9,297 bases of DNA from Elusimicrobiota bacterium (GTDB taxonomy: Bacteria > Elusimicrobiota > Endomicrobiia > Endomicrobiales > Endomicrobiaceae), in the NCBI GenBank assembly GCA_031256695.1, contig JAIRQB010000121.1:1-9297 (forward strand), in the 5' to 3' direction. The notes beneath the pieces are model-generated. The model ran no database searches. It had not been told where the DNA came from and saw only the letters and a list, made by a program, of their open reading frames with translations. The translations under genes and the position numbers were made by a program. Shown here in pieces: positions 1 through 5,350 of the stretch. Position 1 is the stretch's first letter. Each line of letters starts with the position of its first letter.

Positions 1-598
1 CGCTGTTTTTGGATACGATTATTTTAATTTTGACGTCACAGAAGCGCCGCACGGCAGACCGCCTGCAACGGCTACGGGCATAAAGAGAACAAACCCAGAA
101 AAGTTTGTCTTTACTTATCAAGGCGACGGCGACATTGCCGCCATTGGAACTGCTGAAACAATACACGCCGCAAACCGCGGGGAAAATATATCAATAGTTT
201 TTATAAATAATGCAAATTACGGAATGACGGGCGGGCAGATGGCGCCTACCACTTTGATTGGACAAAAAACGCAACCTACTCCTTTCGGCAGAGATGCAAA
301 AAGAGAAGGCTATCCGATAAAACTCTGCGAATTGCTTGCGAATTTAGAAAGCGTCGTCTATTTAGAAAGAGTAGCGGTCTTTAATCCGCAAAACATTATA
401 AAAGCAAAAAAAGCGATTAAAAAATCTTTTGAATGCCAAATCGCCGGGCTTGGTTTTTCTATGGTTGAAGTAATATCAAACTGCCCGACGGATTGGGGTA
501 TGACTCCTATTGATTCAATAAAATGGACTGAAGAGGTTTTTATCAAATCTTTTCCGCTTGGAGTTATAAAAGATAAAACGGCGGATAAAAACAAATAA
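1..598 (+). CDS. 2-oxoacid:ferredoxin oxidoreductase, beta (TPP-binding) subunit, 5'-truncated (VorA/KorB type)
   Basis: This subunit binds thiamine pyrophosphate in an enzyme that oxidatively decarboxylates 2-oxoacids to acyl-CoA and reduces ferredoxin in the cytoplasm. The gene enters from the left edge: the frame is open from position 2 and 198 residues remain, so roughly the first quarter to third of a typical 250-300-residue subunit is missing. The visible part holds the TPP/Mg motif GDGD (visible residues 41-44), followed about 26 residues later by the paired Asn in FINNANYGMTGGQ. It also has PHGRPPATATG near its start and a CPTDWGMTP stretch near the C-terminus, both usual in branched-chain (VOR) and 2-oxoglutarate (KOR) enzymes. 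The gamma subunit follows after 23 bp, and the alpha subunit presumably lies upstream outside the window. The family is clear, but VOR versus KOR specificity cannot be decided from this fragment. A complete downstream ATG at 224 is internal and is not the start. Confidence 0.93.
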   Translation, partial: AVFGYDYFNFDVTEAPHGRPPATATGIKRTNPEKFVFTYQGDGDIAAIGTAETIHAANRGENISIVFINNANYGMTGGQMAPTTLIGQKTQPTPFGRDAKREGYPIKLCELLANLESVVYLERVAVFNPQNIIKAKKAIKKSFECQIAGLGFSMVEVISNCPTDWGMTPIDSIKWTEEVFIKSFPLGVIKDKTADKNK

Positions 599-621
599 AT
601 TCCGCAAGAATGGACTAAAAA

Positions 622-1167
622 ATGAAAAAAGAAATTATTATTTCAGGCTTTGGAGGGCAAGGAGTTATTTTGGCGGGTTCTCTGCTCGCTCAAGCCGCTA
701 TTGAGCAAAATTTATACACTACTTGTTTCCCCTCTTACGGCGCTGAAATGCGCGGCGGGACGGCAAAAACTACAGTTATTATTTCAGACGGCGAAATCGG
801 TTCGCCGATTTCAACGCGCCCTGATATTTTAATCGTTTTAAACGAGCCTTCTTTTAATAAATTTATGCCTTTGATGCGCGAAAACTCTATTGTCATCGCA
901 AATTCCTCAATGATTCCTCAAAGCGAAAATAAGACTGCTTTCAAATCTTATTTCATTCCTTTAACAGATATTGCAGACAAAGAAATAGGAAATATCAAAT
1001 CCGCAAATCTTGCGGCAATAGGCGCGCTTATAAAAATTTCTCAAGTTTTATCTTTGGATAATGTCTTAAAAGCCTGCGAAAATGTTTTTAAGAAAAAACA
1101 AAATTTTATTGAAATAAATAAGAAAGCAATTTTGGCGGGTATGGAAGCGGCGGGTAAATTGAGTTAA
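622..1167 (+). CDS. 2-oxoacid:ferredoxin oxidoreductase, gamma subunit (VorC/KorC type)
   Basis: This is the small catalytic-domain subunit of the same oxidoreductase as the upstream gene. Its 181 residues match the usual length of a stand-alone gamma subunit (about 170-200). The N-terminus shows the family signature SGFGGQGV (residues 8-15), and the conserved SYGAEMRGGTAK patch (about 38-49) lies at the subunit and CoA-binding interface in the family. The gene starts 23 bp after the beta stop, consistent with co-transcription. The ribosome binding site is weak (a GGA about 6 bases before the ATG), which suggests coupling to translation upstream. No Cys-rich ferredoxin domain is fused, so any delta (ferredoxin-like) subunit must be encoded elsewhere, probably upstream. 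The family is certain and the substrate is unresolved. Confidence 0.93.
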   Translation: MKKEIIISGFGGQGVILAGSLLAQAAIEQNLYTTCFPSYGAEMRGGTAKTTVIISDGEIGSPISTRPDILIVLNEPSFNKFMPLMRENSIVIANSSMIPQSENKTAFKSYFIPLTDIADKEIGNIKSANLAAIGALIKISQVLSLDNVLKACENVFKKKQNFIEINKKAILAGMEAAGKLS

Positions 1168-1306
1168 GACGGCGTTTATAAATAGACGGCTGATTTTGTT
1201 GAAATGAAGTTTAGGATTTATATTATCCCCTTCGGCTTTGATTTAGGCATCGTTGAGCGGACAAAGAAGCAATAGCGTTGAAAAATAAATCATAGTTTTG
1301 CCAATG
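1168..1306. other. Intergenic stretch with no recognised gene
   Basis: This is the first part of the 432-bp gap between the oxidoreductase operon and the glutamate dehydrogenase gene. The longest reading frame noticed is a 23-codon ATG frame at 1204-1275 without a convincing ribosome binding site or recognisable product. No promoter of good quality is visible. The rest of the gap (1307-1599) holds the palindrome, hairpins and tandem repeat listed separately. Confidence 0.6.
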
Positions 1307-1338
1307 AAAGACGGGCGGAGCGCGCTCCGCCCGTCTTT
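1307..1338. terminator. Perfect 32-bp GC-rich palindrome, likely terminator of the oxidoreductase operon
   Basis: Arm AAAGACGGGCGGAGCG (1307-1322) is followed directly by its exact reverse complement (1323-1338), so RNA would form a very stable hairpin with about a 4-base loop. The distal arm ends in CTTT and is followed by GTATT, so the U tract is short and interrupted. On either strand the structure has AAA before and TTT after the GC stem, which would suit a bidirectional terminator. It sits 139 bp past the gamma subunit stop. A protein-binding palindrome or a dispersed repeat is the alternative. Confidence 0.55.
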
Positions 1339-1351
1339 GTATTAGCAAGTA

Positions 1352-1400
1352 AAGTGTTTTGCATAATTTGTCTGATTAGCAGAGCCGACAAATTACACTT
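1352..1400 (+). repeat. Inverted repeat with bulge (stem-loop)
   Basis: TAATTTGTC (1364-1372) and GACAAATTA (1387-1395) are exact reverse complements around a 14-base loop. The stem continues outward with AAGTG (1352-1356) and CACTT (1396-1400) after a 7-base bulge on the left side. It lies in the non-coding gap upstream of the glutamate dehydrogenase gene. No U tract follows, so it is not an ordinary terminator. Its function is unknown. Confidence 0.5.
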
Positions 1401-1429
1401 AAGCGTTTTGCTTCAAGCAAAATGCTTAA
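1399..1429 (+). repeat. Near-perfect 15-bp inverted repeat (hairpin)
   Basis: The arm at 1399-1413 (TTAAGCGTTTTGCTT) pairs with 1415-1429 with only one G-U pair and a single central base (1414), giving a hairpin of about 12-13 bp once a minimal loop is allowed. On the + strand the stem is followed by A residues, not T, so it is not a rho-independent terminator there. On the minus strand the T run precedes the stem, so it is not one there either. Its function is unknown. It may be part of the structured leader of the next gene or a DNA-binding palindrome. Confidence 0.5.
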
Positions 1430-1457
1430 AAAAATGGAAGTTATATTGAAGTTTAGC

Positions 1458-1567
1458 CTTGCCCTTCTCAAAAATTTCAGCGGCTTGTCCGCTGCCGACC
1501 TTTGTTCTTTGTGTCGGCTGCCGACCTTTATTCTTGGTGTCGGCTTAAAGAAATTTTTGAAGGTAAG
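1458..1567 (+). ncRNA. Candidate structured leader RNA upstream of glutamate dehydrogenase (multi-hairpin fold)
   Basis: A long closing stem joins 1458-1478 to 1550-1567. Its core is an exact 10-11 bp match (CAAAAATTTC with GAAATTTTTG), extended outward through small bulges by CCTT/AAGG and CTTG/TAAG. Inside it three hairpins follow one another with almost no spacers: AGCGG/CCGCT (1479-1493), GCCGAC/GTCGGC (1494-1518) and GCCGAC/GTCGGC again (1520-1544). The fold therefore looks like a cloverleaf with a multiway junction. It ends about 20 bases before the Shine-Dalgarno sequence of the next gene. I do not recognise a known riboswitch class, T-box specifier or terminator tract. The pairing was found by eye and not by energy calculation, and a transposed or decayed repeat element remains possible. 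Confidence 0.4.
1494..1545 (+). repeat. Two tandem copies of a 26-bp hairpin unit
   Basis: The 26-bp unit (1494-1519) is repeated immediately at 1520-1545 with two mismatches by hand alignment. Each unit is itself an inverted repeat, GCCGAC and GTCGGC around a 13-base loop rich in T. With only two copies and no spacer it is not a CRISPR array. The two hairpins form two arms of the candidate structured leader. Confidence 0.75.
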
Positions 1568-1587
1568 AGTAGAAGGATATACTGTCA

Positions 1588-1595
1588 AAAGGAGG
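1588..1595 (+). promoter_or_regulatory. Consensus Shine-Dalgarno sequence of gdhA
   Basis: AAAGGAGG (1588-1595, followed by TT) is an essentially full match to the anti-Shine-Dalgarno end of 16S rRNA, 4 bases before the ATG at 1600. It is much stronger than the sites of the neighbouring genes, implies high translation of glutamate dehydrogenase, and fixes the start codon. Confidence 0.85.
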
Positions 1596-1599
1596 TTCT

Positions 1600-2853
1600 A
1601 TGTCTTACAATCCCTACAATGATGTTTTAACGGCTATAGAAAATGCCGCTAAAATTCTCGGCTACAATGAAAATGATTACGCTAATATCAAATTCCCCGA
1701 GCGCGAGCTCAAGGTGACATTTCCCGTCAGAATGGACGACGGCTCTGTCAACATTTTTGAAGGATACCGCGTCCAACATTCTTCTTCGCGGGGTCCCTGT
1801 AAAGGCGGCATACGCTATCACAAAGACGTTGATATTGACGAAGTAAAGGCTCTTGCCGCTTGGATGACTTTTAAATGCGCTGTCGTTGGAATTCCATATG
1901 GCGGGGCAAAAGGCGCTATCAAGGTTGACCCGTCTAAATTGTCAAAGGCTGAATTGGAGAGGCTCACCCGCCGTTTTACAGCGATGATTCTTCCAATTAT
2001 CGGACCAGAAAGAGATATTCCCGCTCCAGATGTCAACACAAACGGCGAAGTGATGGGGTGGATTATGGACACATACAGTATGATGAAAGGTTATGCTGTT
2101 CCGGGCGTTGTGACGGGGAAACCCATTGATATTGGCGGCTCTGTCGGGCGCGTTGAGGCTACAGGGCGCGGAGTGATGATAAATGCCCGCGAATTTTTAA
2201 AAAAACGCGGCGAAACTTTAGTTGGAAAAACTTGCGCAGTGCAAGGTCTCGGCAATGTAGGCGGCGTAGCGGCATATTTGCTTGAGCAAGAAGGCGCTAA
2301 AATTGTAGCAGTCAGCAATAGTTCAGGCGCGCTTTACAATCCTACTGGGCTTGATATAAAAGATATATTCAATCATCTCGCTTCAAAAAGCAAATCTCTG
2401 CAAGATTATGACGGGCTTGGCGTCAAACATATAAGTAATGACGATTTATTGACGCTTGAAGTTGACATCCTTGCGCCTTGCGGTTTGCAAAATCAAATAA
2501 CTGCAGACAATGCGGGCAAAATCAATGCAAAACTGATAGTAGAAGGAGCAAATGGACCTACGACAGCCGAAGCGGACAAGATATTGGCAAGAAACGGCAT
2601 TCTTCTCTCGCCCGATATTCTTGCAAATGCCGGCGGCGTTATAGTTTCATATTTTGAATGGGTTCAAAACATACAAGAGCTCACTTGGGACGAGCAAAAT
2701 GTCAATGGAGAATTAAATAGGATAATGACGCAGGCAATAGACGCCGTTTACGCTATGGCTCAAGAAAAGAAAATAACTTTTAGAGCCGCCGCTTATTGCA
2801 TAGCGCTTTCGCGCCTTGTAAAAGCCAAACATATACGCGGAATTTTCCCCTGA
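1600..2853 (+). CDS. gdhA: Glutamate dehydrogenase (hexameric, NAD(P)-dependent; Glu/Leu/Phe/Val dehydrogenase family)
   Basis: The enzyme interconverts glutamate and 2-oxoglutarate plus ammonia in the cytoplasm, with NAD(H) or NADP(H). The length of 417 residues is normal for the small hexameric enzymes. The N-terminal catalytic domain shows the substrate-binding and catalytic lysines in GPCKGGIRYH (K68), MTFKCAVVG (K92) and GGAKGAI (K104), and the catalytic Asp in PAPDVNTNGE (D144). The spacings of 24, 12 and 40 residues match those of the well-studied clostridial enzyme. The Rossmann domain has VQGLGNVGG (about 214-222), followed by VAVSNSSG, which leaves NAD versus NADP preference open. 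The late NANAGGVIVSYFEWVQN region is also typical. It appears to be a single-gene transcript, set off by the structured gap upstream and an intrinsic terminator downstream. Next to a 2-oxoacid:ferredoxin oxidoreductase, a role in amino-acid fermentation is plausible, with ammonia assimilation as the alternative. Confidence 0.96.
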   Translation: MSYNPYNDVLTAIENAAKILGYNENDYANIKFPERELKVTFPVRMDDGSVNIFEGYRVQHSSSRGPCKGGIRYHKDVDIDEVKALAAWMTFKCAVVGIPYGGAKGAIKVDPSKLSKAELERLTRRFTAMILPIIGPERDIPAPDVNTNGEVMGWIMDTYSMMKGYAVPGVVTGKPIDIGGSVGRVEATGRGVMINAREFLKKRGETLVGKTCAVQGLGNVGGVAAYLLEQEGAKIVAVSNSSGALYNPTGLDIKDIFNHLASKSKSLQDYDGLGVKHISNDDLLTLEVDILAPCGLQNQITADNAGKINAKLIVEGANGPTTAEADKILARNGILLSPDILANAGGVIVSYFEWVQNIQELTWDEQNVNGELNRIMTQAIDAVYAMAQEKKITFRAAAYCIALSRLVKAKHIRGIFP

Positions 2854-2893
2854 TATTACGGCGGTAAAATTAACAATAAGCCTTACCTAAACG

Positions 2894-2931
2894 AAAGAAT
2901 CAGGGGAATAAATTTTCCCCTGATTCTTTTT
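2894..2931 (+). terminator. Rho-independent terminator after gdhA
   Basis: The 15-bp perfect stem AAAGAATCAGGGGAA (2894-2908) pairs with TTCCCCTGATTCTTT (2915-2929) around a 6-base loop, and the distal arm runs into five T residues (2927-2931). It starts 40 bp after the gdhA stop. The AAA/TTT flanks would let it work in the other direction too, but there is no convergent gene here. It separates gdhA from the glycan operon that begins at 2971. Confidence 0.9.
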
Positions 2932-2970
2932 CAGTAAAAACAAACAATATATTTAAAAATTGAGGAATAA

Positions 2971-3435
2971 ATGAAAATTAGAACTGCCAAAGTCGGCGAC
3001 GCTATGAAAATCCACGAACTTGTGGAGTATTATGCCGACAATAGAGAGATGTTGCACAGGTCATTAAACGCCATCTATGAAAATATACAAGAATTTGTAG
3101 TCGTTGAAGATGAAGGCGATATTGTAGGCTGCGGCGCTCTGCATATCACTTGGGGCGATTTAGCGGAAATTAAAGCATTAGCCGTGAGCGAAGACTATAA
3201 AGGGCAGGGATTGGGGCGCAAAATTGTTGCAACTTTGCAAAACAATGCCGTAGATTTAGGCGTTTATAAAGTTTTTGCTTTAAGTTTTAAACCGGATTTT
3301 TTTAAAAAACTCGGCTATGAAGTAATATCAAAAGAAACGCTTCCGCATAAAATTTGGAGCGAATGCATAAATTGTCATCTATTCCCTGATTGCGGCGAAA
3401 CGCCTCTCCTTATAACTTTAAAGGAAGAAAAATGA
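2971..3435 (+). CDS. GNAT N-acetyltransferase, short ArgA (N-acetylglutamate synthase)-like
   Basis: The protein has 154 residues and a single GNAT fold. The acetyl-CoA pyrophosphate loop is YKGQGLGRKI (76-85), preceded by the strand EIKALAVSEDY. Beyond the generic fold it carries features of the short stand-alone N-acetylglutamate synthases of many bacteria: RSLNAIYENIQEF near residue 30-42, GCGALHITWGDLAEI (53-67), FALSFKPDFFKKLGYE (102-117), and a C-terminal Cys motif CxxC...C (C132, C135, C141) in SECINCHLFPDCGE. The likely reaction is acetyl-CoA plus glutamate to N-acetylglutamate, the first step of arginine synthesis. The start has a GAGGA site (2962-2966). Unexpectedly the stop overlaps the start of a sugar-nucleotide enzyme (ATGA), so it is translationally tied to the glycan operon. 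A role in acetylating an amino sugar or amino acid of the glycan is the alternative, but the sequence favours the ArgA-like family. Confidence 0.8.
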   Translation: MKIRTAKVGDAMKIHELVEYYADNREMLHRSLNAIYENIQEFVVVEDEGDIVGCGALHITWGDLAEIKALAVSEDYKGQGLGRKIVATLQNNAVDLGVYKVFALSFKPDFFKKLGYEVISKETLPHKIWSECINCHLFPDCGETPLLITLKEEK

Positions 3436-4340
3436 GCGTCAAAAAAGCGCTAATCACCGGCGCCGCCGGGCTTATAGGCAAAGAAGCGCTTATTCCTCTG
3501 CAAGATGCAGGCTTTGAAGTAACCGCTCTTGTCCGAAAAGCGCCGAATATCAGCGGAGCGCAACAAGGCAAGGATGGGAGCGGCGTCTCTTATATAGAAT
3601 GTAATCTCTTTGATACGGCAACTCTTAAAGAAACCTTTCAAAAAATCCAACCCAAATATCTTTTGCATTTTGCTTGGGCGGCAAAAGACGATTATTTAAC
3701 CTCAAATATCAACTTTAATTTTCTAAAAGCAAGCCTTGACCTGTTGGAATTTTTTAGAGAAAACGGCGGCAAAAGAGCCGTTTTTGCAGGCACTGGTTTT
3801 GAATATGAATTTAAGGACGAGCCTTTAAAAGAAACAGACCCCTTAAAGCCCGCTACCGTATACGCAATGTGTAAAAATTATTTAAGACAAATAGCGCAAC
3901 TCTATTGCGCGCAAAACAATTTATCTTTCGGCTGGGGGCGTATTTTTTATGTCTACGGCAGGGGCGAATATCATAAAAGGCTTACGAGCGTCATAATAAA
4001 CAATTCCGTAAACAATAGAGAAACCGTGATAAATTGCGGCTCTCTTTTAAGAGATTATCTTTATACAAAAGATATAGCCTGCGCTTTTGTGAAATTTTTA
4101 GAAAGCAATATAGACGGCATAGCAAATATCTGCTCGGGCAAAGGCATAACTTTAGCGGATTACGCCCTTTTGATTGCCTCAAAATTAGGCAAAACTAAAT
4201 ATTTAAAAATTTTAAACGAGGATTTAAAGCAGCCGCCTATCATAGTCGGCGACAATAAAAAGTTGACTGAAGAAATAGGCTATAAAATTCAATACAGTTA
4301 TGAGACGGCTATAGATGAGATTTTGCAGGAAATAAAATGA
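3432..4340 (+). CDS. NAD(P)-dependent epimerase/dehydratase/4-ketoreductase (extended SDR), NDP-sugar enzyme
   Basis: The product is a 302-residue extended short-chain dehydrogenase/reductase. It has the Rossmann glycine motif GAAGLIG (residues 10-16), the catalytic Tyr and Lys in YAMCK (Y144, K148) and a Thr at T121 (AGTGFEY) in the Ser/Thr position of the triad. The C-terminal half has the RDYLYTKD strand and loop common in nucleotide-sugar enzymes. In this context it probably reduces or epimerises a nucleotide-activated (keto)deoxyhexose such as the CDP- or dTDP-linked sugars of O-antigens, but the exact substrate cannot be read from sequence. The start at 3432 is preferred over an in-frame ATG at 3390 because AAAGGAAG lies 5-6 bases before it and the upstream choice would overlap the acetyltransferase by 46 bp. 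Both ends show 4-bp ATGA overlaps, with the acetyltransferase and with glycosyltransferase 1, so coupling is tight. Confidence 0.85.
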   Translation: MSVKKALITGAAGLIGKEALIPLQDAGFEVTALVRKAPNISGAQQGKDGSGVSYIECNLFDTATLKETFQKIQPKYLLHFAWAAKDDYLTSNINFNFLKASLDLLEFFRENGGKRAVFAGTGFEYEFKDEPLKETDPLKPATVYAMCKNYLRQIAQLYCAQNNLSFGWGRIFYVYGRGEYHKRLTSVIINNSVNNRETVINCGSLLRDYLYTKDIACAFVKFLESNIDGIANICSGKGITLADYALLIASKLGKTKYLKILNEDLKQPPIIVGDNKKLTEEIGYKIQYSYETAIDEILQEIK

Positions 4341-5338
4341 TAGAGATTTCTTTTTGCATTCCAACATACAATAAAGGCAAGGGCGGATATTTGGAAGCGG
4401 CATTGGATAGCATTCTTTGCCAACTTGACGCGGACATAAAAGATAAAGTTGAAATCTGCATATCTGACGACGCTTCAACTGACAATACGAAAGAAATCAT
4501 TGAGAATTATCAAAAAAAATATCCAAATATAAAGTCTTTTTATTTTGAAAAAAATACGGGGGCAGGACGCAATTACTGTCATAGCATTTCTCTTGCAAGC
4601 GGCAGATACATTTGGTTTATGGGCGGAGATGACATTGTTGAAAAAGACGGCATCCGTTATATTTTATCTGAAATCAAAAAAGACGAAGATATATTTTTTT
4701 ATCTTGCCGACCCGTTTTTGTGCTTTAACAATATGACGCAGAAACGCAAGGTTGTCCGCAAAACATTAAAAAAAGAAATAATATTAGACAGTTGTAAAGA
4801 TATAATTTTAAATGCGGCTTTAGATGTGGGACAAATTTCATTTATAATTTTTAGAAAAAGAGATTGGGATTTAGTTGAAAATTATGAAAGATTTTATAGT
4901 TTTAGCGCGCCGCATTTCTATCATATTTGGACAGTGTTTAAGCGCGGCGGAAGATTTAAATATCTTCCAAAGGAAGTATGCTCTTACAGGTGTGAAAACA
5001 GTTTTTTTGCCAAAGACGACGCTTACAAGAGATTTTATATTTTAACCGCAGAAACCCGTCAAATAGCGGAGGCTGTCTTCGGTAAAAATTCTTGGGAAGT
5101 AAAAGAAATAGATAAGACAATTTTAAGAGAGCATATTTTTACCGCTATTGTTTTTTTCGGCAAATTGACGCGTCCGCATCCTGTAATTTTCAGCATAAAA
5201 GCGGCTTGCTTGATGATAAAACTCTACGGCGCAAACCCGTTTTTATATTTATATTCCTATAAAATCATTCCCGCGCTTTTATGCCCCGCTTTTATTTTAA
5301 AATTTATTAAGGCTGTATATAGAAAGATAAAAAAATAA
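4337..5338 (+). CDS. Family 2 (GT-A) glycosyltransferase 1
   Basis: This 333-residue protein would transfer a sugar from a nucleotide donor onto a lipid-linked glycan at the inner face of the cytoplasmic membrane. The N-terminal GT-A fold begins ISFCIPTYNKGKGGYLEAAL (residues 3-22), then VEICISDDASTDNTKEII (38-55, nucleotide-binding DD) and the metal-binding GGDD (96-99). It resembles the dideoxyhexose transferase type (abequosyltransferase-like) found in O-antigen clusters, though that is recalled similarity and not a search. The last 55 residues are hydrophobic, aromatic and end in VYRKIKK, which suggests an amphipathic membrane-anchoring tail. Its ATG overlaps the stop of the SDR gene by 4 bp. 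It is clearly paralogous to the two later glycosyltransferases and shares a nearly identical DNA patch with the third. Confidence 0.9.
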   Translation: MIEISFCIPTYNKGKGGYLEAALDSILCQLDADIKDKVEICISDDASTDNTKEIIENYQKKYPNIKSFYFEKNTGAGRNYCHSISLASGRYIWFMGGDDIVEKDGIRYILSEIKKDEDIFFYLADPFLCFNNMTQKRKVVRKTLKKEIILDSCKDIILNAALDVGQISFIIFRKRDWDLVENYERFYSFSAPHFYHIWTVFKRGGRFKYLPKEVCSYRCENSFFAKDDAYKRFYILTAETRQIAEAVFGKNSWEVKEIDKTILREHIFTAIVFFGKLTRPHPVIFSIKAACLMIKLYGANPFLYLYSYKIIPALLCPAFILKFIKAVYRKIKK

Positions 5339-5350
5339 AGGAGAAGCAAA

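Noticed and set aside
1204..1275. Small 23-codon ATG frame in the gap after the gamma subunit
   Set aside because: It has no convincing ribosome binding site and no recognisable motif. A frame this short is expected by chance.
1494..1545. Tandem 26-bp repeats considered as a CRISPR array
   Set aside because: Only two copies exist, directly abutting with no spacer, and there are no cas genes nearby.
1557..1583. TTGAAG ... TATACT considered as the gdhA promoter
   Set aside because: The spacer is only 15 bp and the transcription start would fall at or inside the Shine-Dalgarno sequence, leaving no usable ribosome binding site.
1376..1622. Overlapping open frames on both strands (1376-1588 minus, 1422-1622 plus)
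   Set aside because: They lie in the repeat-rich gap, run through the hairpins and tandem repeat, and give low-complexity, unrecognisable peptides. The plus frame also runs into the start of gdhA.
2927..2953. TATATT at 2948-2953 considered as the promoter of the glycan operon
   Set aside because: No acceptable -35 box is found (only the terminator T tract), and the implied start is at the ribosome binding site. AT-rich sequence gives such matches by chance.
3390..3431. Upstream in-frame ATG for the SDR gene
   Set aside because: It would overlap the acetyltransferase by 46 bp and add 14 residues ahead of the normal SDR N-terminus, while a good ribosome binding site precedes the ATG at 3432.
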